From: Deminuibacter soli
Lineage (GTDB): Bacteria > Bacteroidota > Bacteroidia > Chitinophagales > Chitinophagaceae
Direction: 5' to 3'
NCBI RefSeq assembly: GCF_003412455.1
Contig: NZ_QTJU01000010.1
Location: forward strand, 1-64,000
DNA: 64,000 nt
In this document: positions 53,222-63,693 of the stretch, piece by piece
How the letters are laid out: each line of letters opens with the position of its first letter
Position numbering within the stretch: the stretch's first letter is position 1
Notes under the pieces: model-generated
What the model was told of the DNA's origin: nothing
Database searches by the model: none
Seen by the model: the letters and a program-made list of their open reading frames with translations, nothing else
Translations under genes and position numbers: made by a program

Positions 53222-54514
53222 TTATTTCTGCCAGGTAAGCCAGGCCCTTCCATCGGCTGCGCTTACCATATCATACGTTCCATCACTTTTTGCAACCAGG
53301 TAATAGCCACGCGCTATGGTTAATTGCGTAATAACCCTTTTCATGATATTGGAAGCACCTGTACTGGGCGCCGGCGCCGTAAGTGTACCAAGATTGGTGA
53401 ACACAATACGTCCGTCAGGCGAAAACACCGGCGGCTTAATGGCATTGCCGAACAGACCGTTGGCATTGTCGTAAAAAGCCACCATAGCATCGTAATCAGG
53501 GCCATTGGGCTGCACATAATATTCCAGGAAAGAATAACCGGGTATAGTGGTTACACCAAGTGCATCATCCACGCCGTTGATATGGAAACCATACACGCTT
53601 GCCCACACGCCGCTGTTCCACCAGGCACGCGGTGCACTGGTATCAACCCATACGGGTGTTGCAATTTCCGTGATGGCTGCAGACGAACTGTTGATGGAGC
53701 AGGAGAAAGAGCGGTTGGTTTTATCCCACTGTATGTTATCAAAGCCGGTAATTTTATCCGTACCATCCGTAAACGCAGGATACAGGGCAATGCCATTGAT
53801 TGTGTAGTAAAAGCCGCTTACCGCTTCCTGCTTGCCGCCGCTTTTGTCTATCCAGGTAAAATGAACGCTGCGCGCCAGCCGGTCAATCGCAATATCATAC
53901 GCTTTGCTGTTATAGTTCAGCCGTTTGAAATACGTGAGCATTTTGCCGTAGTTCAATATCGCTTTGTTGCCATGCTGCTGGTTATAATAGGCATCCGCCT
54001 CTTCCTTTGTTGCTTTCAGCAAAAAGGCCTTGCTGTTGTGCAGGCGCCCGGTAAGCTTGAGGGTATCACCAAACACGCCGTCAATTGCAAATTCAAAGTC
54101 AGAACCAAGCCCTTCGCCATAAGCCCCACCATTGCCGCTGGTACCGGGGTTGGGGTCGCTCAGCACATGCACATAAGAATACGTATCGAATATCAGCGAT
54201 GGCTGCTGCAACGCTTTTAAACGGTAGCTGCTTTCCATCATGGTTACATCAGAAGCACTGTCGAAATCAGAGAACATCTGCACCCTGTTCGAATCAGTAA
54301 ACTTGAAGTAAAAGCTGAAGATGCCGTTACTAAGGTCAGCCGGCAGGATAAAACCTTTCCAGCCATAGGCCGACTGTGTTAACAAATGCTGGTACTTGGC
54401 CAGTGTATCGTTCAGCCGCTGATCAGGCGATGCGGAAAACGGATGGTCATCATCTTTTTTACAGGAAACCACCGCTATTGCCGCAACGGCCAGGTATAGG
54501 ATAATTTTTTTCAT
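53222..54514 (-). CDS. DUF4302 lipoprotein
   Basis: A 430-residue SPII lipoprotein (Cys18 in VVSCKK), with the DUF4302 pattern: LAKYQHLLTQSAYGWKGFILP and the FYFKFTDSNRVQMFSDFD block near the start. Such proteins are common in SusCD loci with a HExxH metallopeptidase, as here. Ligand unknown; probably an auxiliary surface component for the receptor cargo. Confidence 0.85.
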   Translation of the reverse strand: MKKIILYLAVAAIAVVSCKKDDDHPFSASPDQRLNDTLAKYQHLLTQSAYGWKGFILPADLSNGIFSFYFKFTDSNRVQMFSDFDSASDVTMMESSYRLKALQQPSLIFDTYSYVHVLSDPNPGTSGNGGAYGEGLGSDFEFAIDGVFGDTLKLTGRLHNSKAFLLKATKEEADAYYNQQHGNKAILNYGKMLTYFKRLNYNSKAYDIAIDRLARSVHFTWIDKSGGKQEAVSGFYYTINGIALYPAFTDGTDKITGFDNIQWDKTNRSFSCSINSSSAAITEIATPVWVDTSAPRAWWNSGVWASVYGFHINGVDDALGVTTIPGYSFLEYYVQPNGPDYDAMVAFYDNANGLFGNAIKPPVFSPDGRIVFTNLGTLTAPAPSTGASNIMKRVITQLTIARGYYLVAKSDGTYDMVSAADGRAWLTWQK

Positions 54515-54535
54515 TCAAATCTTTTTAAACAACCG

Positions 54536-55447
54536 CTAATAAATCTGTTTTTCGATAGACTGTCTTGTCCTGGTTTGCAGGCTGTAGAAGTCTACATTCC
54601 ACACTTTTTTATAGTAGTTCACCACAATGGCTTCTTTCTGGCGCAATGCAGACACCGCCTGCTCCTGCGTGGTGCCATTAACAGATGTGCCGGGTGGTAT
54701 GCTGTTAACAATGTTATCGAAACCTGCTTTGCCCAGTGTAAGCATGGTAGAGATCATCTCTACAAAATCTTCATCAAAGGCAGACATGGCATAGGGTGTA
54801 ACAAAACCTTCCTGCCAGGCTTCCATGTCAGATACGTTGTTCCAGTTGGAGGTATACTTGCCGGCCGTGATCTGTTTAAACTCCTGCGGATACAATACCG
54901 TCTGGTGAAGTATATGACCAAACTCGTGTTCAATTACATGGTACATCTGTATGGGAACCGATGAATCACCCAGCACAAAACCGGGCATCCCTTTCGTTCT
55001 GTATTCATTGAGATTATAGATCACTACTTTGTGGCCGCCTTCTGCCGTACCGAGTGTGATGGTACCATTGCTGTTCCAGCTGGCGCCGCCAGACAGTACA
55101 AATGTTTTGGGACAATATTTTTTAAAGAATACCATTCCTGCTTCAATCACATAGTTGTCTATCCAAACCTGTTTAATGCCGCTGAGCACGGGCTGCACCT
55201 TGCTTTCCATGGGAGGTACCAGCGTTTTGTCAAGCTCAAACTCAAACTGGTCCCACTTATATTTTACACCAATATTGTAGGTGCTGGTAAGCGTATCAAG
55301 TATCCATTGATCTATGGCGCTTTTGGCCCAGGTATCGCCACCCAGACCGGGTATATTATCCGCGCCGCTCAAATCATCTTTTTTTGAGCAGGAAGCCAGG
55401 GAAAAACCAAGCAGCGCGAACAGCAAAATTGTTTGCAGGAGCTTCAT
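54536..55447 (-). CDS. Lipoprotein with zinc metallopeptidase motif
   Basis: A 303-residue SPII lipoprotein (Cys20 in LASCSKK). HEFGH at residues 174-178 (HExxH) is a zinc site of the gluzincin kind; an acid residue further down (around EAWQEGF or EDFVEM) could be the third ligand. Known as putative zinc-binding metallopeptidase of SusCD loci. Suggests that the system handles a protein or peptide, or processes a partner. Lies 33 bp after susD. Confidence 0.85.
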   Translation of the reverse strand: MKLLQTILLFALLGFSLASCSKKDDLSGADNIPGLGGDTWAKSAIDQWILDTLTSTYNIGVKYKWDQFEFELDKTLVPPMESKVQPVLSGIKQVWIDNYVIEAGMVFFKKYCPKTFVLSGGASWNSNGTITLGTAEGGHKVVIYNLNEYRTKGMPGFVLGDSSVPIQMYHVIEHEFGHILHQTVLYPQEFKQITAGKYTSNWNNVSDMEAWQEGFVTPYAMSAFDEDFVEMISTMLTLGKAGFDNIVNSIPPGTSVNGTTQEQAVSALRQKEAIVVNYYKKVWNVDFYSLQTRTRQSIEKQIY

Positions 55448-55480
55448 ATAATTTCTTAAGTATTAGTATGCTGAAATAAT

Positions 55481-56932
55481 TTATCTCGGGTTTTGGGGTA
55501 TGCCTGATGTTTTAACTGCATCGGGCAACTGGAAAATACGATGCGGATCATCCGGCTTCAGTTCCAGCAGCTGCCCTGTTGAGGTGTAGTGAATTACATC
55601 TCCCTTGTAGCGCATAATATCGAACCAGCGCAGCCCCTCCTGTAAAAACTCCGCCCGTTTAAAATCCAGGATAGCCAATACCAGCGCCTGCTGCAGGTTC
55701 CTGGTGTAATAATAGTTCTCCAGCTTGTCGGCAGTAATGTTGTTCTGCGTAGCATCATACAGGTGTATGCGTTTGCTGGCAAACAGGTTCAGGTCGGCAA
55801 TAGCTGCAGCTGTGTTATTCAGGTATGTATTCGCTTCTGCACGGTTAAACAGCACCTCTTCTGTGGTTAACAACGGCACCATTACATATGGCATACCGAT
55901 AGTGGCATTTACAGAACTCTTTACAAAATGCTCGGTAAGCTTGGGTACAAAGTAGTTTCGCTCTCCGCGTGAGTACACAGGGTAACACCATTGTGCACCT
56001 GTTACATTTTGCGACCATACTACCTGGCTCACCAGGTTATAGGTTAAACCATACCGGTAGCTGGCTACATACCGGCCATATACGGAAGGCGTTTCAACCA
56101 GCAGCAGGTTGGCTGCTTCTGTTGAATTGGAATAGGTATTAAATAATTCTGCCGGTGTTTGCGTGTAGTAAGTTGTATTCCACGGGCGCATGTTATTACC
56201 GATGCTATTATCGGGGAATACGTTGTTGGCATAACTCACCACTTTATCATACGCTTTTTTGAACAGGTAAAACCTCGTAGCAAAGGCATTGGCTGCAGCA
56301 CGGTTGAAATGATAACGTGGCACGCTGTAGGCTGCATCATTCAGCAGCGGCAGGCCTTCCAGCATATCCTTCTCAATCATATCATACACATAGGCCACAG
56401 TTTTACGGTCATATTTTTTATACACTACTGTTTCGGGTTCTGTTACATAGGGTATACCCATATCAGTTGAAGCAGTAGCCGCATCGTATGATTTGGAGAA
56501 GAAGTTCACGAGCATGAAATGCGCGTAAGCCCTGCACAACAATGCTTCTCCTTTCTGGGCGCGGTAATTTGCGCTGTCTGGCGCGGTATTGCATACCTGC
56601 AGCGCCTGGTTGGCTGCAGCAATGGCTGCATAACAGGCATCCCAGTAAAACTCGGGAGAATCTTGCTGGTTGGATTGTACGTCCTGGAAAGCATACGGGT
56701 CACTGTTGGGCCTGTCCTGCACGCCCAGCCCCTTATCTTCTACGTTATCGGTCATCGCTTCACAGAATACAATGTAGTTGGCCTGCGGATAAGCCGTTCC
56801 CAGCAGCTGAGACACCTTCTGCGGTGTGCTCAGGTCAGTGCGTGTGCTGTCAGGCGTTTTGTCCAGGAACTTTTTGCAACCGGCAGATCCCAGCGCAGCA
56901 AGTAAAAGGATAATATTGGTCGTCTTTTTCAT
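55481..56932 (-). CDS. SusD/RagB-family outer-membrane lipoprotein
   Basis: A 483-residue surface lipoprotein (Cys19 in GSAGCKK), the lid of the SusCD transporter. TPR-like N-terminal half (YFYWDACYAAIAAANQAL-type, RAQKGEALLCRAYAHFMLVNFF) and C-terminal RAEFLQEGLRWFDIMRYK are typical SusD features. Ten bp from susC, so co-transcribed. Ligand not predicted. Confidence 0.95.
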   Translation of the reverse strand: MKKTTNIILLLAALGSAGCKKFLDKTPDSTRTDLSTPQKVSQLLGTAYPQANYIVFCEAMTDNVEDKGLGVQDRPNSDPYAFQDVQSNQQDSPEFYWDACYAAIAAANQALQVCNTAPDSANYRAQKGEALLCRAYAHFMLVNFFSKSYDAATASTDMGIPYVTEPETVVYKKYDRKTVAYVYDMIEKDMLEGLPLLNDAAYSVPRYHFNRAAANAFATRFYLFKKAYDKVVSYANNVFPDNSIGNNMRPWNTTYYTQTPAELFNTYSNSTEAANLLLVETPSVYGRYVASYRYGLTYNLVSQVVWSQNVTGAQWCYPVYSRGERNYFVPKLTEHFVKSSVNATIGMPYVMVPLLTTEEVLFNRAEANTYLNNTAAAIADLNLFASKRIHLYDATQNNITADKLENYYYTRNLQQALVLAILDFKRAEFLQEGLRWFDIMRYKGDVIHYTSTGQLLELKPDDPHRIFQLPDAVKTSGIPQNPR

Positions 56933-56942
56933 TCTTCGTTGT

Positions 56943-59900
56943 TTACAAACCTGCTTTTAAAGAAAGGGTGAATTGCTTTTGAATTGGCTGCGCCACACCG
57001 CCTGCGTTAAAAAACTCAGGGTCTTGTCCGTGCAGTTTTTTGTCGGAATAGATCAGCCACATATTCAGCGCGCTCAGCGATACAGACAAACCGGTGAACC
57101 CGATACGGCGTACCGCTGTTGCCGGTAACTGGTAAGTGAGTGATACGGATTTTAAACGTACCAGGTCGCCTTTTACCACGCGTGCAGAAGAATAGTTGTA
57201 GTTGTTGTAAGGATAAGCACCACCCAGCAATGTTTGCTCATAAGCATCCAGTATAGACGGGATATTGGTGTGCTGCTCGTCGCCCGGCATTACCCAGCGG
57301 TCGTAAAATTCTTTCGGCATTGCATCCAGGTCTGAGTAACCGGTTTTGAATGCAGGCGCCATGCGTATTTTATTGCCGAACTGGTAGCTCACAAATACAT
57401 TCAGTGAAAGATTCCTGTAACGGAATGTGTTGTTCAAACCGCCTGTTACCGGCGGATCAACTGCACCTTCATATTTCAGGTATTGTGTTGAATCATCCTG
57501 CAGGTTTACATTCGGGTTCACCTCTCCTCTTTCATTTACAAACTGCGGGTAACCGTTTTTGGGATCAAGCCCTTTGTACTGCAGGGAGAAGAGGCTGCGT
57601 ACAGGATAATTTTCCTTGTTGCCGCCTTCTGCCTGCACCAGGTCGAAGATGATGGGATCATTCTTCGCATTGGTAATTTTGTTGGTATTGTAACCAAACG
57701 TAACATTGGTTCTCCAGTTAAAATCTTTGGAGCGAACAGGCTCACCACCGATGGTGATCTCGATACCTTTCGAAGTCATATCTGCATAGTTGGCTGCTTT
57801 ATACACTTCACCACCCACACCCGATGTTTTGATGATGCTGATAAGGTCAAAGCTTTTTCTTGTATAGGCATCTGCCGAAATGGTCAGGCGCCTGTTGAAG
57901 AAACCGGCATCCGCACCAATGTTTGTTGTATACAGTTTTTCCCAGGTAAGATCATCGTTCTGCAAATGCGCCAGCTGTATTACAGATTCTGTTTCGCTGA
58001 GGTGAGGCCTGTTGGTGCTCACGTTCTGCAATACAACGGTTGAGTTGGTGGCAGGGCCCATGCTCGCTGTTAAGCCATAGCTTGCGCGCAGGGTAAGGAA
58101 GTCCAGCCATTTTGCATCCTGCAGAAAATGTTCCCTTTCCACGTTCCATGAACCGGCCACACTCCAGGTTGGCAGCCAGCGTGCTTTAGACGACTGCCCC
58201 AGTTTGTTGGATCCATCGTAGCGAACCGTACCGGTAACGTTGTATTTATTGTCGAATGCATAACTGCCCGATGAATAGAATGCCACAAAGCGGTCGTAAT
58301 CTTTGCGCATGCCATAGTAAGGGAAGTTTTGTTCAATGGTAGATTTGAGGATATGGTAGTCCAGGAACGGCACACCACCATTTTCGTACTGGTAGCCATA
58401 ACCGGTGTTGGAAGCCTCCTGCCTGTCGGCGTATTTCACCTGCTGACCGGCGAGTATGTTTACATAGTGCAGACCGAAGTTTTTGGTAAAGCTTACACTG
58501 TTCCTGAAATCATAGTTGGCGAGGGAGTTCTCTGTGCGATTGTAAAAGCCGCCGTAAGGCAATACCACAACAGGTTCTGCATTGGGGTTATCAGGGTCGC
58601 TGTACAGGAATTTGTTTGCCTGCCTAATGGTTGAACTGCCTGCAGCCCTGTAGGCATTCGCCATATTGGAATTCTCCGTTACCTCGTGTTCGTTGCTTGA
58701 TTTTACATAACGCAGTGAACCTACAAACTCATACTTCAGGTTGCGGGCAAACTTCCAGCTCATATCTCCCTGCAGGCGCACATCCATTACATTTAGCTTC
58801 ATGTAATTATTCTGCAGCTCGTTGATGATGTTGAAAGGCGCAAAGTTCCTGGTAAAATATTCCAGCTTGCCGGTGGTATCGTAAGCAGTCATCGTGCGGC
58901 TGGTATTGAGTGAGTAGCTGAAAGGGTTAATGTCGAAATCCCTGTCAAACTGCCCTTCCACCGGGTTGCTGCTTCTGCTGAGTGCGCCGGGAGCGCGCTG
59001 TTGCCTTACGGAACCAACGGTGGTAAAACCGGCAGAGAACTTATCGCTTAGTTTATAGTTGTTCTTGAAGTTGAGGGTATAACGCTTTACGTCATCCGCA
59101 ATCGTCCAGCCATTGTCGCCATAAAAGCTGGTTGAAAAATAACTCTGGTATTTGTCTGTACCCGATGAAATGCTCAGTGAATGTTCCTGCATCAGGTTGT
59201 TGCGGAACAGCAACGAAAACCAGTCTGTATTGGCTTTTGCATAACGCAATAAAAATTTGCGCCTTGCTTCGGGTGTATTCTGTAAACCAAAGTTGCCATT
59301 GTTGTCGCCATCGAGCAGGCTGTACATTTTGCCATACACACCAATGTCTCCGCGCGAAAGAATATCTGAAGTAAGCATCCCCTTTCTTTCCAGTTCGGCC
59401 AGTACAGACATCTGTTCTGCCGAGTTCATAATATCGAAATTGCCGTAGGTAGGTTTCAGCTGTGTGCTGAAGTTACCCGTATAGCTAACTGCCGGCTTGC
59501 TGCCTGCACGGCCTTTTTTGGTAGTGATCACTACTACGCCGTTCATCGCCCTTGCACCGTACAATGCAGTGGCAGAGGCATCTTTAAGAATGTCGAAGCT
59601 CTCAATATCGTTGGCATTCAAACCTGCAACAGCAGAACCCAGCAAAGTAGTAGGGTCACCACTGGAGAGCTGATCGTTAGAAATATTGATGATATCTTCC
59701 AGCACCACACCATCTACTACCCACAGCGGTTTATTATCACCGTTGATTGATGTTGCGCCACGCACACGCACTTTAGGAGCAGTACCGAAGGTGCCTGATA
59801 CATTCTGAACCGAAACACCTGCGGCACGGCCCTCCAGCATCCTGCTCACATCAATCATACCATCCTGCTTAATATCTTCAGCTTTTAAACGAACGGCAGC

Positions 59901-60632
59901 ACCTGCAAACTTCTTCTTGTCGATGTTCTGGAAACCAGTCACCACCACATCCTGCAGGTTGCCTGCGTCTTCTTTTAACACTACAGCCAGGAAGCCGTCT
60001 TTTGCTGCTGTTACAGGTACTTCCTGTTGTTTATACCCGGTAATGGAAAATACCAGTACCGCCGAATCACCGGCATCGCTCAGTTCAAATTGTCCCTTAT
60101 CGCCGGTAACAGTGCCTTTGGCCCTGCCTTTGATCATCACCGAAACACCCGGAAGCGGCACCTGCTTTTCGCTGGTGACCACTCCTTTCAGGTGTATCGG
60201 CTGGTTAGATTCAAACTGATTGTTGTCGGCCGCAGCTGCATTGCCTTTCTGTTTGCCCTGTTTATCGGCATTGCTCCATATTACAATATGGTCGTCTACC
60301 ACAGTATAACTGAAAGAAAAAGGAGCCAGTACTTTCGTGAGTACGTCTGCAATCTTTTCGTTTTTAAAACCAATATTTACCTTGGCTGCCGAAATAGTGC
60401 TGTTCTCTACATAAGAGAAAGACACGGCAGACAGCTGTTCCAGTTTCAGCAGCGCCTCTTTCAACGCTACATTCTTAAATTCAATGGAGATTTTCTTGTC
60501 AAGCGCAGCCTGTATGTTCGGATGATGGCCACGCGCCTGCACACCACTTGAAATGGAGAAAAGTAACAGCAACAGTAAACTCAGCCATGTAGAGGGAGGA
60601 TTAAACACAAAGTCGCCTTTCTTTTTTTGCAT
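56943..60632 (-). CDS. SusC/RagA TonB-linked receptor with STN domain
   Basis: A 1229-residue outer-membrane TonB-dependent transporter. Signal peptide (about 10-33), STN domain (about 45-115: KKISIEFKNVALKEALLKLE), CarboxypepD_reg-like domain (about 147-220), SusC signature plug (about 230-340, GAAVRLKAEDIKQDGMIDVSRMLEG, SGDPTTLLGSAVAGLNANDIESFDIL, DASATALYGARAMNGV), then the long beta-barrel. The STN domain means it signals through the FecR/FecI pair encoded upstream. Length is in the normal SusC range (about 1000-1200). Confidence 0.96.
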   Translation of the reverse strand: MQKKKGDFVFNPPSTWLSLLLLLLFSISSGVQARGHHPNIQAALDKKISIEFKNVALKEALLKLEQLSAVSFSYVENSTISAAKVNIGFKNEKIADVLTKVLAPFSFSYTVVDDHIVIWSNADKQGKQKGNAAAADNNQFESNQPIHLKGVVTSEKQVPLPGVSVMIKGRAKGTVTGDKGQFELSDAGDSAVLVFSITGYKQQEVPVTAAKDGFLAVVLKEDAGNLQDVVVTGFQNIDKKKFAGAAVRLKAEDIKQDGMIDVSRMLEGRAAGVSVQNVSGTFGTAPKVRVRGATSINGDNKPLWVVDGVVLEDIINISNDQLSSGDPTTLLGSAVAGLNANDIESFDILKDASATALYGARAMNGVVVITTKKGRAGSKPAVSYTGNFSTQLKPTYGNFDIMNSAEQMSVLAELERKGMLTSDILSRGDIGVYGKMYSLLDGDNNGNFGLQNTPEARRKFLLRYAKANTDWFSLLFRNNLMQEHSLSISSGTDKYQSYFSTSFYGDNGWTIADDVKRYTLNFKNNYKLSDKFSAGFTTVGSVRQQRAPGALSRSSNPVEGQFDRDFDINPFSYSLNTSRTMTAYDTTGKLEYFTRNFAPFNIINELQNNYMKLNVMDVRLQGDMSWKFARNLKYEFVGSLRYVKSSNEHEVTENSNMANAYRAAGSSTIRQANKFLYSDPDNPNAEPVVVLPYGGFYNRTENSLANYDFRNSVSFTKNFGLHYVNILAGQQVKYADRQEASNTGYGYQYENGGVPFLDYHILKSTIEQNFPYYGMRKDYDRFVAFYSSGSYAFDNKYNVTGTVRYDGSNKLGQSSKARWLPTWSVAGSWNVEREHFLQDAKWLDFLTLRASYGLTASMGPATNSTVVLQNVSTNRPHLSETESVIQLAHLQNDDLTWEKLYTTNIGADAGFFNRRLTISADAYTRKSFDLISIIKTSGVGGEVYKAANYADMTSKGIEITIGGEPVRSKDFNWRTNVTFGYNTNKITNAKNDPIIFDLVQAEGGNKENYPVRSLFSLQYKGLDPKNGYPQFVNERGEVNPNVNLQDDSTQYLKYEGAVDPPVTGGLNNTFRYRNLSLNVFVSYQFGNKIRMAPAFKTGYSDLDAMPKEFYDRWVMPGDEQHTNIPSILDAYEQTLLGGAYPYNNYNYSSARVVKGDLVRLKSVSLTYQLPATAVRRIGFTGLSVSLSALNMWLIYSDKKLHGQDPEFFNAGGVAQPIQKQFTLSLKAGL

Positions 60633-60807
60633 AATTGGTTTTGGTTGATACGTTCATTTTGAGCAACAGACTACCATCCCGGTAAATGCACCAGGAAATA
60701 CGTTGCCTTTTCTTTTTCAAATGGAAAACAGCAGGTAAGCACAGAACGGCTTACCACATGTGCAAACACGCGATCACTTATATGTTGGCAGCAGGGTTTG
60801 GGGTTGA

Positions 60808-61815
60808 TTAGTTACAATTACCGCCGGATAATATATACGTCTTGTTCAAATCCTTTTCGCTCAGGTTCGCTTTCATCGACAAGGCAATTATCTTCAGCAC
60901 TTTGCCAATACGGTCATGTATGTCAAATGTGCCGTAATACAAACAATTCTTCATTTTATCGCTGATACGGATATTGACTTTATAATACCGTTCAACATCA
61001 GCTACAACCGTGCTCATGGCAGTGCCGTTGTAAACAAACCTGCCTTCGCTGCGCTGCTTATTAAACCTGGCTTCTGCCGGTTCGGGCATTTTTTTCAGCG
61101 TAAAATCTGATGCGCCATACACTGTTGCTTCTTCATGATGCAACACTACGCCCTGCGCATGAAAACCTGTGGGTTCAACCCGCACCGCACCTGTAACTAC
61201 TACTACTTTTGCATTTGCCGAATCGTCGGTTACTTCAAAGGAAGTACCCATTACAACTGTTTTCAGCAAAGGCGAATACACTATGAAGGGACGTTCAGGA
61301 TTTTTTTTTACGTCAAAAAAGGCCTCCCCTTTCATATATACAACACGTTCCGTATCGTTTGTTCCTTCCCTGAAACGCAGGCTGCTGCCCGCTTCCATGG
61401 TTACTACCGATCCATCGGGCAAGTGCACCACCTTGCGTTCACGCGAAGCAGTAACTACCTGCTGCCACCTGGCAGTGTCGGCATTGCTGCGCTTTGCTAT
61501 CCATTTTACCGCTGTTGTTACAGCTATGATAAATACGGCAGCAGCGGCTGCCAAACGCAGCCAGCGCATATGGAACATGGATTTCACCTTCGACTTGTAC
61601 AACCGCTGATGTATGCGGCCCAGCATGCGCCTCGACCGCTCTTCATCTGCTGCACTGCTATCTGCAACAACATCTTCATCGTACATCTGCCGCAACACTT
61701 CTTCCAGCTCAAAAAGATTGTTGTTGTCCAGATAATCGCGCAGCCATTCCTGTTCGGTGTTTGTCCATGTGTTCTTACCCAGTAATTGTTGTAGAAATTC
61801 CTTTCTATTATTCAA
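60808..61815 (-). CDS. FecR-type anti-sigma factor
   Basis: A 335-residue regulator: cytoplasmic part 1-85, transmembrane helix about 88-104 (LAAAAAVFIIAVTTAV), FecR domain (VVHLPDGSVVTMEAGSSLRF, VYMKGEAFFDV), C-terminal DUF4974-type domain contacting the STN of SusC. Located between its sigma gene and susC, the usual arrangement. Confidence 0.95.
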   Translation of the reverse strand: MNNRKEFLQQLLGKNTWTNTEQEWLRDYLDNNNLFELEEVLRQMYDEDVVADSSAADEERSRRMLGRIHQRLYKSKVKSMFHMRWLRLAAAAAVFIIAVTTAVKWIAKRSNADTARWQQVVTASRERKVVHLPDGSVVTMEAGSSLRFREGTNDTERVVYMKGEAFFDVKKNPERPFIVYSPLLKTVVMGTSFEVTDDSANAKVVVVTGAVRVEPTGFHAQGVVLHHEEATVYGASDFTLKKMPEPAEARFNKQRSEGRFVYNGTAMSTVVADVERYYKVNIRISDKMKNCLYYGTFDIHDRIGKVLKIIALSMKANLSEKDLNKTYILSGGNCN

Positions 61816-61918
61816 GGGCAGTTTTTACATTAAATACTCCCGGTTGATAAAAGCAGGGGGGTATGATTAACAATATTTTCAAGAAAAATTAATATATAAT
61901 TTATATTAATACATTACG

Positions 61919-62500
61919 CTATTGTATTGCCATAAATGCGAGCAATAGCAGCATGCAGTCTTTTTCCCTGGCATGCGATTTAATATAGTCGTTGAGATTA
62001 ACCATGGCAGAAGACAGGTATTCCTTCACGGTATGGCGGGATATATTGAGCTCATTGGCAGCCTCCTCATAGGTTTTGCCCTCGAGCTTACAGAGTGTAA
62101 CAATTTTCTTTTTTTGCGGGGAAAGCTGCGCTATAGCGGTTTCCAGGAGTTTGTGCTGGCGCTCGTACAGCTGAAAATCAGCTGCCTGTTCCTGCGCACT
62201 GCTGAACATGGATTTGTGTAATGCCTGCTCGCGCATGCGCTTGCGTGTGTAGTTGACAGACAAGTTGAAGCTGATAACAAACAGCCAGCCGGCTACAGAT
62301 TGCGTTGGATCCAGTTTGGCCCTGTTTTCCCAAAGACGGATAAAAACCTCCTGCAGGATGTCTTCCGCCACCTCGGGTTCTTTAATCAGCTTGATAACAT
62401 TACGGTAAACAGGCTGATGATATTTCCAGTACAGTTCATCAAAAGCAGAAACATCATCCAGCTGCATGTTGCCAACCAGTTCAATATCCATTTTTCTCAT
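61919..62500 (-). CDS. FecI-like ECF sigma factor
   Basis: A 193-residue ECF sigma factor. Region 2: FDELYWKYHQPVYRNVIKL, AEDILQEVFIRLWENR, VAGWLFVISFNLSVNY. Region 4: IAQLSPQKKKIVTLCKLEGKTYEEAANELNIS..TVKEYLSSAM. Ends in a short hydrophobic tail (CMLLLLAFMAIQ). The frame runs open to 62716, but the ATG at 62500 (MRKMDIELV) with an upstream AAAGG is the likely start. Activates the downstream SusCD locus on signal from FecR. Confidence 0.94.
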   Translation of the reverse strand: MRKMDIELVGNMQLDDVSAFDELYWKYHQPVYRNVIKLIKEPEVAEDILQEVFIRLWENRAKLDPTQSVAGWLFVISFNLSVNYTRKRMREQALHKSMFSSAQEQAADFQLYERQHKLLETAIAQLSPQKKKIVTLCKLEGKTYEEAANELNISRHTVKEYLSSAMVNLNDYIKSHAREKDCMLLLLAFMAIQ

Positions 62501-62921
62501 AACGCCTTTACATTTACTAGCATACCAGTCCCTTGAAAAGTACGGGCATACTTTCCGGATTATTAAAATAGACCTCGCAATCGGAATGTTGTAAAGTGTA
62601 AGTGTACAGTTAGTTTGTAAGGATGTGCGGTTCCTTGTCCACAAATTAAATGAATAATTCAATAAAAAAAATAAATAATGAAAAAAATGAATGCAACAAA
62701 ACCCTTGTTGCAACATGGTTTGCGCAGAACGGAATCATCACTGTTGTTTATCAGAAATAAAAATCAATAAATTACAGCTATAAACAAAATGCATGCCCCG
62801 GGAATGTATAAACCGCACAGTTCAGCGTGTTCATCAGTTGCCGGCAGCAGGAAGGCGCTTTACCGGCGGATAATTTTATTGCTTTCCTATTTGTTTTATA
62901 TTTAGCCCACATTCCGTAAAC
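62501..62921. other. Divergent intergenic region
   Basis: About 420 bp between the sigma gene and the DUF2625 gene, AT-rich in the middle (62640-62700). Should hold promoters for both. No convincing -33/-7 pair or operator was found, and no extra gene. Confidence 0.4.
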
Positions 62922-63665
62922 ATGAAACAACTGATACTATCCCTGTTTTGCTTAAGCAGTGCATATTTTGCAACGGCTCAAAACAACATGCGCCCCGTTA
63001 CTGATTTAATCAACATCACCGATCCTGCCTGGCCATTGGTAAAACAATGGATAGATGCAGCCACCAACAAAGTAGAAATATTGCAAGCTGATGCAGCCAA
63101 AGGACGTGATGCCTTATACAAAACACAGGTTACCACACGTTCGCCCATGGGCGCTATTATTTATGCTACAGGTGGTCTGCTGATTGACAATGGATGGATA
63201 CGCATTCTCGGCTCAGGCAGCACAAAGCTGAACAGAAGCCTCCCTGACTGGAATGTAGGCAAATCAATAAAAGCAATTGGTGACCGCCCTGCATTTCTCT
63301 TAATTGCCGACGATGCAGCCGGCGGTTTCTTTGCCATCAATGGCGGCGCACTGGGTAAAGACGCCGGCAATGTTTATTACCTGTCACCAGATACACTTAC
63401 CTGGGATTCTTTAGACATGGGCTACTCTGACTTTCTGCAGTTCTGCTTTAAAGGAGATCTTGGAGCATTTTATAAAACACTGCGCTGGAAAAGCTGGAAG
63501 ACAGAAGTTGCAGCGCTCGACGGCAACCAGGCATACAGCTTCTACCCTTTCCTATGGTCAAAAGAAGGGAAAGACATTAATAAAGATTCGCGCAAAGCCG
63601 TACCGGTAGATGAGCTGTATACCAGCATCTACAGCGCCCGCATACAACTGGGCATATCGCAATAA
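62922..63665 (+). CDS. DUF2625 exported protein
   Basis: A 247-residue protein with a Sec signal (MKQLILSLFCLSSAYFATAQ). DUF2625 features: VTDLINITDPAWPLVKQWI, MGAIIYATGGLLIDNGWIRILGSG, GDRPAFLLIADDAAGGFFAINGG, and the DSLDMGYSDFLQFCF segment. Function unknown. Monocistronic, with a strong shared terminator after it. Confidence 0.92.
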   Translation: MKQLILSLFCLSSAYFATAQNNMRPVTDLINITDPAWPLVKQWIDAATNKVEILQADAAKGRDALYKTQVTTRSPMGAIIYATGGLLIDNGWIRILGSGSTKLNRSLPDWNVGKSIKAIGDRPAFLLIADDAAGGFFAINGGALGKDAGNVYYLSPDTLTWDSLDMGYSDFLQFCFKGDLGAFYKTLRWKSWKTEVAALDGNQAYSFYPFLWSKEGKDINKDSRKAVPVDELYTSIYSARIQLGISQ

Positions 63666-63693
63666 ATACTAGCCAAACCGGTACTCTTAAAAC

